Shown here: positions 25,640-33,874 of the stretch, piece by piece
How the letters are laid out: every line of letters begins with the position of its first letter
Position numbering within the stretch: position 1 is the stretch's first letter
Assembly (NCBI GenBank): GCA_027306585.1
Contig: DAHUZJ010000114.1
Location: 1 to 52,717 of the forward strand
From: Acidimicrobiaceae bacterium
Lineage (GTDB): Bacteria > Actinomycetota > Acidimicrobiia > Acidimicrobiales > RAAP-2
Length of the DNA: 52,717 bases
Direction of reading: 5' to 3'
Translations under genes and position numbers: made by a program
The notes under the pieces: model-generated
Told to the model about the DNA's origin: nothing
The model's database searches: none
The model's input: only the letters and a program-made list of their open reading frames with translations

Positions 25640-26089
25640 GTAGAGGTAGTAGTAGGTCCATTTCTGGGGCCCGTGCAGCTTGGTGATGTCCCAGCTGTAG
25701 ACCTGGTTGGGTCCGGTGGCGAGCAGCTCCGGCTTCTTTCTCGCCGGATGGGTGGCGTGACGCCGGCGGTCGCCGACCTCGCCGTGCTCGCGCAGCACCC
25801 GGTACATGGTGGACACCGATGCGAGGTAGATGCCCTCGTCGAGCAGCTTGGCGTAGACGGTCGCCGGCGCCTCGTCGACGTGCTCCTCGCTGTTGAGGAG
25901 GCGGCGGATCTCCTTGCGCTCCACCTCGCTCAGCGCTCGAGGCTGGGGGGTTGCCACCCGATCGGGACGTGGTGGTGCGGGGCTCTTTCGGTGCCGGCGG
26001 TAGTGGCGAGCGCGGGGCTCGCCCACGGCCGCACACGCAGCCGTCACGCCCACGATCGGCGCCAGTTCGCAGACGGCCTGGTCGATCAC
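25640..26089 (-). pseudogene. IS3-family transposase OrfB, truncated
   Basis: The frame opens at a GTG (26089) that overlaps the OrfA stop. It encodes the HTH_21 region (SEVERKEIRRLLNSEEHVDE, ASVSTMYRVLREHGEVGDRR) and the start of the DDE integrase core with the first catalytic Asp (NQVYSWDITKLHGPQKWTYY). Similarity ends at YTVIE near 25640, after which an unrelated tail runs to a stop at 25469. The second Asp and the Glu of the DDE triad are missing, so it cannot be active. Confidence 0.85.
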
Positions 26090-26535
26090 TTGGTCTCGCC
26101 CATCTCGTTCGGCGCGCTGTCGGTGGCGAGCTGCTCCAACAGCGCCGAGAGCTTTCCCTGGACCTCGATGACCTTGCGGGCCTTGCCGAGCTCGGACTCG
26201 AGGCGGTCACGGTCGCGCCGCAAGCGGGCGATCTCGCGATCTCGGGGATCGGCCGCCTGTCGGCCGGCTCGGCGGCCCAGCGCCTCCTCGGCGCCCTGGT
26301 CGCGCTGGAGGCGCCACTCGGTGAGGAGCGACGAGTACAGGCCTTCCCGGCGCAAGAGGGCGCCCTTGTCGGCCTTTGACAGCGGCTCGTACTCGGCGAG
26401 GACCCTCGCCTTGTAGGCGGCCGAGAACCGACGTGGCCCTCGGGCCCGCTCGGGGACCTCGGGGTCCGGATCAGGATCGTTCGTCACTCCGCCATCGTGG
26501 CGCGCGTCGGCGGTGGAGTTGGTCGTGATGGTCAT
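26086..26535 (-). CDS. IS3-family transposase OrfA
   Basis: A 149-residue DNA-binding partner of OrfB. It has an HTH region ([40 protein letters not shown]) followed by a long coiled coil ([20 protein letters not shown]). The ATG at 26535 has GGAAGGA upstream. The gene seems intact, but its partner is truncated, so the element is probably immobile on its own. Confidence 0.85.
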   Translation of the reverse strand: MTITTNSTADARHDGGVTNDPDPDPEVPERARGPRRFSAAYKARVLAEYEPLSKADKGALLRREGLYSSLLTEWRLQRDQGAEEALGRRAGRQAADPRDREIARLRRDRDRLESELGKARKVIEVQGKLSALLEQLATDSAPNEMGETK

Positions 26536-26574
26536 GCTCGGGGAGTTCCTTCCCCGCCCTCTCAGCTCAATGGA

Positions 26575-26686
26575 TCGGTTGTCCGATCTGCCTCGCTGGA
26601 GGTTGACACAGAGGGGGCGCAACAGAGCACCTCGGACCAACGATGCGCAGAGATCTGCGGTGCGAGTCTGCGTTTCGGACAACCGA
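26575..26686. repeat. 12-bp inverted repeats 88 bp apart upstream of OrfA
   Basis: TCGGTTGTCCGA (26575-26586) and TCGGACAACCGA (26675-26686) are perfect inverted copies enclosing 88 bp, with starts exactly 100 bp apart. They may mark the IS end, a small non-autonomous element or a long hairpin. No flanking direct repeat was seen. Confidence 0.75.
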
Positions 26687-26797
26687 CGCTGGGTCCCGAA
26701 CGTGGTACTCGGTGAAGGGACTGATTCTCGCGCCCCGGTGCCGCCCAACGGTCCCTCGCGCAACGCTGGGCCCAGGATCGACGACGTAGGAGCTGGC

Positions 26798-28141
26798 GTG
26801 AGGGAGGGAACAAGGGACTCGAGCCATGACGAGCGCTTTCGGAACAGGCGAGGCCTCGTAGCTGCACTCCGGCGATTCGTCAGCACCCGCTCGGGTGGGG
26901 GACTTCTCGCCGTCATGGCAGCCCTTGGGCTCCTTCTGGCCGCTTGCGGGAGCGGTGGCGGCTCGGCAGCAATCGCGAACAGCGGTGGTAGGAGAACTGG
27001 GTCGTCGAGCAGTTCGTCCACCGCGAGCACGTCGTTGTCGACCACGACGTCGCCGGGCTCAGCGGTTCGGAAGGTGGGCGGTTGCCCGAGCACCGGAACG
27101 GCAGCAGCGGCGGTGCTCGCCAGCACCAGCCCTGGGTCGCCGCTCGTCCCTGCGCACCCAGAAGCTCTCGTGTTGTGCCAGGCACCCTTGCCACCGGGTG
27201 CTCGCCCCAGCTACCCGCTCACCCTCGGCCAAGGACCGGCCGCAACCGTCGCCCGGATCATCGACGCCAGTCCCTCCGAATCCGCATCCCAGCCTGCGTG
27301 CTCTCCAGCTGGGCCGGTCAACGCCCTACTTCGCTTCTACGCCCCAAAGAATCACCACCACGTAGTGACGGTGCTTCTATGCGCGCGTGTCGGCGTCTAT
27401 TCGGCCGACCGTGGCGCCGCCATCCCCCCCGACGCGGCGAGCCTGCTGTGGCAGGACGCAGTCCTCTCGGGGACATCGAGACCGAGGCTCCCCACGCCGG
27501 CCGTCGTCGGACTCAGCCTCAAGCGCGACGCCGCCGTGGGGGCGAAGAACAAGCTGGACGTGTCGTTCGGTGGCGAGTGGGCCGAGGGCGGCGTGGCACC
27601 GGGAATCGTCCTGCTGCAGGCACCCTGGACAGGCGAGATACAGATGGGCCTGTCGGTCCAGGTGGTCGTGGCGGTGCCGCCGTCGCCTCCTTGTAGTGCG
27701 GGACAGCTGCAGCTCACATTCACGGGTTCTCGACCACAACCACCCGGGACCACCGAAGGCGGTGACTTCGACGTCCGCAACGTCGGACACCGATTCTGTC
27801 GCTTGACCGGATCGGTCACCATCGCCGGGGTGAACGCCGCGGGCCAGGCCGTCACGCAGGTCGTCACCCTGTCGGTTCCCCCTGGGCTCGTCCTCAGTCC
27901 GAACACGACGGCGGTTCCTCGGGGTTCGTTCACGCCGGCGATGCCCGTCTACGCAACACTCGGCTTCTCTTCGCCCGACCCGACACAGTGCCCGGCGCCG
28001 CTCGTCGTCCCAGCTGGGTGGAACATCCACGTGGCGAACGGCGCCCTGACCGTTCCCAATGCCCCCGGACGGACAACAGGCGTCACGCCGCTCGGCGTGT
28101 GTCCGACGGTCATCTCGCCTCGAGCGATCTCTGCCCGATAG
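26798..28141 (+). CDS. Lipoprotein with DUF4232-like domain
   Basis: A 447-residue exported protein. A signal peptide with lipobox [10 protein letters not shown] is followed by a Ser/Thr-rich linker. The C-terminal half contains [40 protein letters not shown] and paired Cys, the pattern of DUF4232, a domain of secreted actinobacterial proteins with unknown function. The middle part is not recognised. I chose GTG 26798 because AGGAG lies 5 bases before it; it gives a long n-region (about 40 residues) before the hydrophobic core, so a start nearer the ATG at 26915 is not excluded. Confidence 0.75.
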   Translation: MREGTRDSSHDERFRNRRGLVAALRRFVSTRSGGGLLAVMAALGLLLAACGSGGGSAAIANSGGRRTGSSSSSSTASTSLSTTTSPGSAVRKVGGCPSTGTAAAAVLASTSPGSPLVPAHPEALVLCQAPLPPGARPSYPLTLGQGPAATVARIIDASPSESASQPACSPAGPVNALLRFYAPKNHHHVVTVLLCARVGVYSADRGAAIPPDAASLLWQDAVLSGTSRPRLPTPAVVGLSLKRDAAVGAKNKLDVSFGGEWAEGGVAPGIVLLQAPWTGEIQMGLSVQVVVAVPPSPPCSAGQLQLTFTGSRPQPPGTTEGGDFDVRNVGHRFCRLTGSVTIAGVNAAGQAVTQVVTLSVPPGLVLSPNTTAVPRGSFTPAMPVYATLGFSSPDPTQCPAPLVVPAGWNIHVANGALTVPNAPGRTTGVTPLGVCPTVISPRAISAR

Positions 28142-28625
28142 CGCACGTCGCGCAGATGCGAACCGCGACGGCAACCGTGCTGCTGACTCCGCATCCGAAC
28201 TACGGCGTAAGGCGCGCACTCCCGGCAGTAGGTGACGCGTATACGAGCGCGCGACGACGCTGTAGTGGGCTACCCGCGCAACAAGGCAACCGGAGGGTTC
28301 CCTTCGTCGGCCTGTCCGATCGACAGACTCCTACGGAGGCTCAAGCCGCGAGCACGGTCTGCCGATGAACAGCCGATGACCTCGGGGCCCATCCGCGGCA
28401 GCGCGGTGCGCGGATCGTCCGACGCGCGACTGGCCTACCGATGATCATCGCCGCAGAGCGATCCAGATGGCCCTGCTCTCTTTCCAGCTTGCGGTCCCCT
28501 GGTACGGGCCGATTCCTCGGCGCTGACACGGCGCCGTTGAACGAGCTCCGCGGAGGCAGGCACAGGAACCGCTACTGCGTCGCCTCGCATGGTCGCGGAC
28601 TGGCCAAGTCGGTGGCAGGTGAGCG
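28142..28625. other. 484-bp stretch without a recognisable gene
   Basis: Short frames on both strands lack plausible starts, ribosome binding sites or familiar motifs. I see no RNA gene or clear terminator. It separates the lipoprotein gene from the next operon. Confidence 0.4.
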
Positions 28626-29135
28626 GTGACGCCCACGAAAGCCCCGGACGCCGACTCCCAGTGGGAGTGGGAAGAACTCGGCTGGATCGCGCTCGATGCT
28701 GGCGTCTGCTTCTTCGGGGCGCGGGCGACACTTCCGTCCGGCCGGCGCCTCCCCCTCAAGATCGGACAACGCGTCGGAACCCATTCGGCACTTCTTGCGA
28801 CGTCCGACGGCTATCGAGTGGTCGCCTGCGGGACCGCTGCAGACCTCTCGATGCCTGTGGAGGTCGCTCTCGTCAACGGTCGTCGGGTCGCCGCCCGCAT
28901 GGAGTTCGTCGCCGACGTCGCCGAGGTCGACGGCGTCTGGGAGGTCGTCGGCACCTTCGAACTGCCCCGCGAGGTAGCGGCCGGCGATCCCATGTGTGCG
29001 GGTGGAACCTACCGACTCGAATTCGACATCGAGCCCGGCACCTACCGGGCCGACATCTTCAAGCCAGCGGAGAACCCCTGGGACACCTTGGGGTTGCGCA
29101 TCGTGCTGATCGAACCGCCAGGACTGGAACCGTAG
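28626..29135 (+). CDS. Hypothetical protein, first gene of a two-gene operon
   Basis: A 169-residue soluble protein, unrecognised. It looks beta-rich: ELGWIALDAGVCFFGARATL, GYRVVACGTAADLSMPVEVA and RLEFDIEPGTYRADIFKPAE suggest a sandwich fold. There is no signal peptide or membrane segment. The GTG start is in a GAGCG context. Its TAG stop is embedded in the AGGAGG ribosome binding site of the next gene, so the two are almost certainly expressed together. Confidence 0.65.
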   Translation: MTPTKAPDADSQWEWEELGWIALDAGVCFFGARATLPSGRRLPLKIGQRVGTHSALLATSDGYRVVACGTAADLSMPVEVALVNGRRVAARMEFVADVAEVDGVWEVVGTFELPREVAAGDPMCAGGTYRLEFDIEPGTYRADIFKPAENPWDTLGLRIVLIEPPGLEP

Positions 29136-29146
29136 GAGGACGGGAC

Positions 29147-29782
29147 ATGGCAGACCAGGAGACGTTGACCAGCGAAAAGACCTTCACTGGTGTGAGGCAC
29201 CGGATAGAGATACCGGTCACCCGATCGCGCCGGACCGTCATCGACCTCTCGAACCGCCCCCTGCTCCAGACCCCGGTCTCAGACGAGGAGCGCGAGGCGT
29301 TCGCCCAATTGGAAGATGATCACGCCTACGGGTGGATCCGGACATCGCTCGCCACTTACCTCGCCGAGACGGTTCACGACCCGGTACGGCTGCAGGGCCT
29401 CTGGACTCTGTCCGCCTTCCCCTTCAAGGGAAGGCGGCTGTTCACCCTCAGCGTCGGCGGCACGGAGGTCCTCTGGATGCACGGACACGATTTCGTCGTG
29501 CACTTGAACGTCGCCCACGGCGAGGCGCTCCGCCATGTGGTGGACGAGGTGTTGCCCGACGTCTGGCACCGCCACATCGTCTACGACAGCATCGAGCGCC
29601 ACTGCCCCGTCCGCGGCTTGCTGGTTACCGATGCCAACGCACTGACGAACCTTCTGAGCGACCCCACGGTGCTAGACGCGGCGTACCGGCTCAACGCCCT
29701 CCTCATGCACTACGGGGGGACCGGCCTCTCGAGGTTTCACAACCGGCCCTTCGCCACCGCGGTCCTGGGCGATCCCAGTTGA
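29147..29782 (+). CDS. Hypothetical protein, second gene of the operon
   Basis: A 211-residue protein not recognised. It is soluble, rich in His and aromatic residues in its centre (LWMHGHDFVVHLNVAHGEAL, DVWHRHIVYDSIERHC), which might form a metal site, but no family motif is certain. AGGAGG is 7 bases before the ATG. The upstream gene is also unknown; together they may form an uncharacterised two-component unit. Confidence 0.65.
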   Translation: MADQETLTSEKTFTGVRHRIEIPVTRSRRTVIDLSNRPLLQTPVSDEEREAFAQLEDDHAYGWIRTSLATYLAETVHDPVRLQGLWTLSAFPFKGRRLFTLSVGGTEVLWMHGHDFVVHLNVAHGEALRHVVDEVLPDVWHRHIVYDSIERHCPVRGLLVTDANALTNLLSDPTVLDAAYRLNALLMHYGGTGLSRFHNRPFATAVLGDPS

Positions 29783-30043
29783 TCAAGCACTGATCGTTGT
29801 TGGTCGGTTCTTGGGCATCGGGCGCGCCCAGCGGGGCGCAGACCATGTCGATGACGGGACGTGCGGACCGGTGCTGGCAAGCGAGACGTTTGGCCAGTCC
29901 GCCACTACCGGGCTTGCGCTTCGGCCTCCGGTGGTCACCGCCAGCCCGGGGGGAGCGTCTGCGAATCCGGCGGTTAGGGCGAGTCCAGCTGGAGAAAGCC
30001 AGCGTTGGTAGGGGTCAAGGAACCGCCGGTGTCCGGTTCGACT

Positions 30044-30074
30044 GTGGCATGAACATGCTATATTCGTGGCATGA
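30044..30074 (+). promoter_or_regulatory. Promoter/operator of MazEF-type operon with twin GTGGCATGA repeats
   Basis: GTGGCATGA occurs at 30044-30052 and again at 30066-30074, two helical turns apart, around a -10-like TATATT (30059-30064). The first copy overlaps the palindrome GCATGAACATGC (30047-30058). The antitoxin ATG begins 6 bases after the -10, so the transcript is probably leaderless and the repeats are likely autorepression sites. Confidence 0.6.
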
Positions 30075-30307
30075 CCCGTGTCCGGATCAGCACGACCGTG
30101 GACCAGCAACTTCTCGAGCAGGCACGCGAGGTGAAGGCGGGCGTGCCGGACTCAGCACTTGTCGATGACGCCTTGGCGGCCTTCCTCGCTCAACACCGTG
30201 CCGCGGAAGTCGACGAAGCGTACGCCTCCTACGACGACCACCCGCTCGACGAAGTCGACGAGTGGGGTGATCTCGCATCGTTCCGGGCTGCGGCTGCCGC
30301 GTCATGA
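30071..30307 (+). CDS. Ribbon-helix-helix antitoxin (MazE-like)
   Basis: A 78-residue protein with an N-terminal DNA-binding part ([37 protein letters not shown]) and an acidic C-terminal tail ([14 protein letters not shown]) expected to bind and block the toxin. Its stop overlaps the toxin start (ATGA). The start at 30071 has no ribosome binding site but is only 6 bases beyond a TATATT box, consistent with leaderless translation. Confidence 0.88.
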   Translation: MTRVRISTTVDQQLLEQAREVKAGVPDSALVDDALAAFLAQHRAAEVDEAYASYDDHPLDEVDEWGDLASFRAAAAAS

Positions 30308-30633
30308 GCTCGTTGCCCGCTCGGGGCGACGTCTGGTGGTGTGAGCTTCCCGACATTGGCCGAAGGCCAGTGGTCGTGTTGTCGCGCGACGCCGCCATTC
30401 CTCGCCTTCGGCGGGCGGTCGTCGCTCCGTGCACCACGACCATCCGTGGCTTGCCCAGTGAGGTTGTCCTCGAACCGCGCGACGACCCTGTGCCACGGCA
30501 CTGCGTGGCCAACTTGGACTCGATCGAGAGCGTCGCCCTCGGCGTGCTCACCGAACGGATCGGGCGCCTGTCCGACGTCAGGATGCGGCAGCTTTGCGAG
30601 GCGCTCGAAGTCGCCGTTGACTGCGACCGCTGA
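30304..30633 (+). CDS. PemK/MazF-type endoribonuclease toxin
   Basis: A 109-residue toxin of the MazF fold: [20 protein letters not shown] at the N-terminus, [28 protein letters not shown] and the C-terminal [20 protein letters not shown]. It would cleave mRNA at a short sequence when released from the antitoxin. It overlaps the antitoxin gene by 4 bases, so production is coupled. Confidence 0.92.
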   Translation: MSSLPARGDVWWCELPDIGRRPVVVLSRDAAIPRLRRAVVAPCTTTIRGLPSEVVLEPRDDPVPRHCVANLDSIESVALGVLTERIGRLSDVRMRQLCEALEVAVDCDR

Positions 30634-30857
30634 GCCTCCACTTCGCGGTCGCCCGCGAGCCGGCGATCAGGGACACCAACAGGCACGTGTGAGATCGGCG
30701 TTCGGGGACCTGGGTCTGCGGGAACCGGCCGAGGTCCGGCCCCTCAATACTCTGCGGCCGTTCCAAGATGAGATTGCCGTCAGGTGTTACGGCGTTGTCG
30801 CGCCCTACCGGGGAGTCGAACCCAGGACCACACGGCGTTCCGAACCAGGGCGGTCCA

Positions 30858-31148
30858 TCAGTGACCCGAAGGCAACATGCAGTCACCCGAGACAGCAGAG
30901 TTGTTCCAGCCGGTGGATCCATGCACGGGAACTCCGCCACCCCCGGCGCCCCCTGTCGCGCCAAGCCCGCCAAAGTTGCCGTTGGTGTTGGCGAAGGCGC
31001 CGTGGCAGTAGCCGCTCGAGCTGATGGGGAACCCTGCGCCGTACTGGTTCGTACCGGTCGCAGCAGCCGAAGCCGTGCCCGCAAACATGACAGCCCCAGG
31101 TACAACGCCCGCGGCCGAAACGGCGAGCGCAATCAGCAGCTTTCTCAT
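30858..31148 (-). CDS. Small secreted Gly/Asn-rich protein
   Basis: A 96-residue precursor: signal peptide MRKLLIALAVSAAGVVPGAV to the cleavage motif ASA|A near residue 28, then a mature part of about 68 residues rich in Gly, Asn and Ser (QYGAGFPISSSGYCHGAFAN, GLGATGGAGGGGVPVHG). Two Cys may form one disulfide. It looks like a small structural or chaplin-like surface peptide, but it lacks the chaplin consensus. AAAGGA precedes the ATG. Single gene. Confidence 0.7.
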   Translation of the reverse strand: MRKLLIALAVSAAGVVPGAVMFAGTASAAATGTNQYGAGFPISSSGYCHGAFANTNGNFGGLGATGGAGGGGVPVHGSTGWNNSAVSGDCMLPSGH

Positions 31149-31456
31149 GTTCGTTCCTTTCCGTTCCGCCCATCCGAGAAGTCCGTTCTCTCGGTGCAGG
31201 CAGTGTATGCAGTGTGCAACCGAGGGTGCTACCCGCCACGCGATCGCGCGCCTTGCCGGCGTTTCGGGACGCGGTCAGGTGTCGAGCGGCCCGCGCATAG
31301 GGGACACGCGCGTGCCGCGGCCGCAGCAGCCGTCCAGTCTGATCCGAGGCCGCACCGCCCCAGCGCGCTGGCGCGCCGGGTCATCCAACTACGCGCGCCT
31401 CGTCTCTCGGAGTTGCGAGGAGCACCGGTGGTCGAACGTCAAGATATATTGATGGG
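31149..31456. other. 308-bp interval without a gene
   Basis: It should carry the promoter of the small secreted protein (minus strand) and, at its right end, a -10-like TATATT (31445-31450) for the next toxin-antitoxin pair. Nothing else is recognised. Confidence 0.4.
31445..31450 (+). promoter_or_regulatory. -10 box (TATATT) of a probable leaderless promoter
   Basis: TATATT ends 6 bases before the GTG at 31457, the same sequence and spacing as in the MazEF-type operon 1.4 kb upstream. No ribosome binding site precedes the GTG. Confidence 0.5.
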
Positions 31457-31678
31457 GTGGACCCGATTGTCCTGGCAAGCGCTCGCAGGCACGGAGTGGC
31501 CGACCAGGACATGCTCCATGCGTACCGAAACCCCGTCCGTGTGTTTGAGTTCGATGAGCTCACGATGCTGATTGGAGCCGATGCAGCCGGCCGAATGCTT
31601 GAGATCGGGATGGCAACGGCCGAAGGTACCGAGTTCATCGTCCACGCCATGCCCGCCCGCGAAAAGTTCCTGAGGTGA
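31457..31678 (+). CDS. Putative toxin of a small two-gene module
   Basis: A 73-residue protein with RHGVADQDMLHAYRNPVRVF, MLIGADAAGRMLEIGMATAE and an ending VHAMPAREKFLR. This pattern occurs in short actinobacterial proteins encoded before small helix-turn-helix proteins and resembles a compact RelE/BrnT-like fold, but biochemical activity is not established to my knowledge. Its TGA overlaps the start of the following gene (GTGA). Confidence 0.7.
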   Translation: MDPIVLASARRHGVADQDMLHAYRNPVRVFEFDELTMLIGADAAGRMLEIGMATAEGTEFIVHAMPAREKFLR

Positions 31679-31956
31679 CGATCATGCCACGTTCCGTACA
31701 AGACATCCTCGACCACGCTGACGAGCTTGCCAAGCGCTTCGAGGACTACGAGCCGTCCGCCGACGACGAAGTCGCCGTTGCCGAGCACCTGCTCCGTCGA
31801 GCAGCCATGGCGAGGGCCAGGAGCGAGCGACAGATCAGCGAGGCTGTGGACGCAGCCCGGCGGGCCGGGATCTCCTGGAAGCGGATCGGTGTGGAACTGG
31901 GCATCTCGGCCCAGGCAGCGCAGCAACGTTACGGGTCGGTGCCCAAGTCCGCTTAG
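31675..31956 (+). CDS. Putative antitoxin with helix-turn-helix
   Basis: A 93-residue all-helical protein. The N-terminal half is acidic (QDILDHADELAKRFEDYEPS); the C-terminal half contains ISEAVDAARRAGISWKRIGV followed by ELGISAQAAQQRYG, a sigma-region-4/AsnC-like helix-turn-helix. It starts with GTG overlapping the toxin stop by 4 bases, or with the ATG at 31684. Toxin-first gene order is less common than antitoxin-first. Function is inferred from size, order and coupling. Confidence 0.7.
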   Translation: MTIMPRSVQDILDHADELAKRFEDYEPSADDEVAVAEHLLRRAAMARARSERQISEAVDAARRAGISWKRIGVELGISAQAAQQRYGSVPKSA

Positions 31957-32302
31957 CGTTGAACGGCGGACCGCTCTGCCCTTTCCCTGACGGCGGTGAC
32001 GGCGCGTTCTCGGTAGCGAGGAAGGTCCCGAAGCCGGTTCGGGGCGCTGGGGCAGTGCGGCTCGACGCTGTGGGTCACCGGCAGCTGATCCAGACCGGTC
32101 GCTATCAGCGGCTTTTGGCTCGTCTTGCCACGAGCGCCGCTCCATGCCGAGCGGGGTGCTCTGCTCGCTCACGTCGAACCCCGGGTCGCCTGCGGGCGCT
32201 GATCCGACTCCGCGTTCGGCCGCAAGCCGGAGCACCGATCCTCGAGAACGAGCACGCTACCGTGGGTCCCAGCATCGAGGGCGCCGGGTCGGGAGGTGGC
32301 AG
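31957..32302. other. 346-bp interval without a recognised gene
   Basis: Frames here lack starts and ribosome binding sites until GGGAGG at 32290-32295, which serves the next gene. No RNA gene is seen. Confidence 0.4.
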
Positions 32303-32878
32303 GTGACGACCGGGAACACGGGATCGCCCACCAAGTGCAGCTTCTGCGGCAAATCGCCGACACAAGTGAAGAAGCTGCTCGCGGGACCCGGAGCGCACAT
32401 TTGCGACGAGTGTGTTCATCTCTGCAATGAGATTCTCATCGACGAGTTCGTCCGCACCGAGCGTCCCGAGCAACCGGAGCGCAGCCAGCTCGATCCGCTC
32501 GACGAGGTCCGAGGAGACGAGTCGCGGACGCTCGAGGAGGTCAGCCGGCACTTCAACCTGACACGCGAGCGCGTTCGGGAGATCGAGGTCCGCGCCATTG
32601 CCAAGCTCAGCCGCTCAACCCTGCCGCCGCCTCTGGCACCGTCTCCCCAGCCCGAACGGGTCGGCAGCCGGTTCGTGATCGAGGTCGTGCGCGCCGGGCG
32701 GTCTGCTGGGGAGGTGGCTGCCGCCTACGAGGCTCTGGCCAACGCCATACGGCGCCTTGGCCTGGACGACGAGGCCGGCGAGCAGGGTGAGGTCGCCGTC
32801 GTCTCCGTGGAGACCCAACACGGACCGGGCGTCAAGCTCGCGTTCACCCACAGATTGGATTCCGATCCCTCCGCCTGA
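32303..32878 (+). CDS. ClpX-type zinc finger fused to a sigma-70 region 4 helix-turn-helix
   Basis: A 191-residue protein with an unusual domain set. Residues 10-50 are a ClpX zinc-binding domain: Cys12, Cys15, Cys34, Cys37 with the ClpX 2-18-2 spacing and [14 protein letters not shown]. Residues ~75-103 read [20 protein letters not shown] then [10 protein letters not shown], which is a sigma-70 region 4.2 helix-turn-helix. The last ~75 residues ([20 protein letters not shown] and [18 protein letters not shown]) are an unassigned alpha/beta domain. There is no AAA+ ATPase. It may dimerise through the zinc finger and bind a -35-like element or RNA polymerase. GGAGG precedes the GTG. Confidence 0.85.
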   Translation: MTTGNTGSPTKCSFCGKSPTQVKKLLAGPGAHICDECVHLCNEILIDEFVRTERPEQPERSQLDPLDEVRGDESRTLEEVSRHFNLTRERVREIEVRAIAKLSRSTLPPPLAPSPQPERVGSRFVIEVVRAGRSAGEVAAAYEALANAIRRLGLDDEAGEQGEVAVVSVETQHGPGVKLAFTHRLDSDPSA

Positions 32879-33072
32879 GCACACGACGACGCCGGACGCC
32901 TGCCGGCGGCGAAGTACTTTGGCTATGTCGGACAGAAGTCCGCTGACGCGCGCCGCGACACGGCGGGTGGGGGCAACGTGGCCTGTCGGTGTCGGAAGCG
33001 ATAGGGGCGATCTTCACCGGAGCTCCCGCGGTGCTGTAACCGGGTGTGGAGTCCTGCCTGTGCGGCCAGCGC

Positions 33073-33544
33073 TCAATACCTCCTTACGTTGCTGCGCAGG
33101 AGCCGGCGGTGGATCTCCGCCCGTTCACGGGTGCCGTCGTCGGCTGGCGCCGCCCTGGCGGAATCGCTCTCGACTACTTGGGTCGCTTGGAAGTACTGGT
33201 CCGCCACGTTCTCGTTGGAGATGCGGGCGTACACGAGCGTCATGCGCGGTGATCGATGGACCAAGAGCGCGGCGATCGCTTCCAGGCTCATGCCGCGATC
33301 CCGGCCGTGGGCCGCGCTGGGCGGTCACGAACGCCATGACGTCGGCCGGTCGCACGTCTTCAGGCTCCTTTGCGACGACGGCGAAGAAGGCCTTCAGGTC
33401 GTGGGCGTACGCCCGCACGGTGTTGGGCCGAGCCCTGCTCTCGGCGAACTCCAAGAAGTCGTCGACGAGCGGGTGCCCGACGCTGAACCGTTCGCTGCCG
33501 CCGCCCTCACGAGCAACGCGGCGAACCTGGGGCGACCAGACCAC
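33073..33544 (-). pseudogene. Tyrosine recombinase (phage-type integrase) with internal deletion
   Basis: The GTG at 33544 has a textbook AAGGAGG upstream. The N-terminal core-binding domain is intact (LVDDFLEFAESRARPNTVRA, YAHDLKAFFAVVAKEPEDVR). At about 33310 the frame breaks, and the sequence resumes in another frame with the C-terminal end of the catalytic domain: MSLEAIAALLVHRSPRMTLV and YARISNENVADQYFQ, including the Tyr nucleophile region. The Arg and His-x-x-Arg parts are missing. The deletion removes about 400 bp relative to a normal ~300-residue recombinase, so it is inactive. Confidence 0.8.
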
Positions 33545-33874
33545 GGTGATCCTCCTTGTCCTTGGCTGTCCGCCCGGAGAAAGTCTCTTTGAGCGGGTGG
33601 CCCAGAACGTGGATCACCCGTAGAAGTGCCGTTCGGAGATGCGGGGAGGGCCGGCCTGTCGGCTCCGCGATGGACCGCCGCGACGGTGGGCTCGCAGGCC
33701 CCGAGCGGTGGTGCGGTCGGTTGTGCGCTCGATGGGCAAGAACGTCGGCCGCGGCCGGGATGGCACAAGCGGGATGGCCCGATGTTGTCGCTCGTCGCCG
33801 GCCGGGTTGTGCCCTCGGGTTGTGCCCATTTCGGGCCCGCAGTGGGAAACGCACAGGTATGGGACGCTGTCGGC
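33545..33874. other. 330-bp interval, divergent spacer
   Basis: It lies between the broken recombinase (minus) and the exonuclease gene (plus). The plus-strand frame that runs into the exonuclease is open but not protein-like before 33875. No RNA gene or repeat was identified. Confidence 0.4.

Larger units (their letters stand above)
25469..26686 (-). mobile_element. Remnant of an IS3-like insertion sequence
   Basis: Intact OrfA plus truncated OrfB, followed upstream by a 12-bp inverted repeat pair. The OrfB-side end was lost near 25640; the interval 25469-25640 could not be assigned. The boundaries are approximate and no target duplication was identified. Confidence 0.65.

Noticed and set aside
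30634-30857. Possible small ORF after the MazF-type toxin
   Set aside because: Frames lack starts and ribosome binding sites; only the weak tRNA-like fragment is worth noting.
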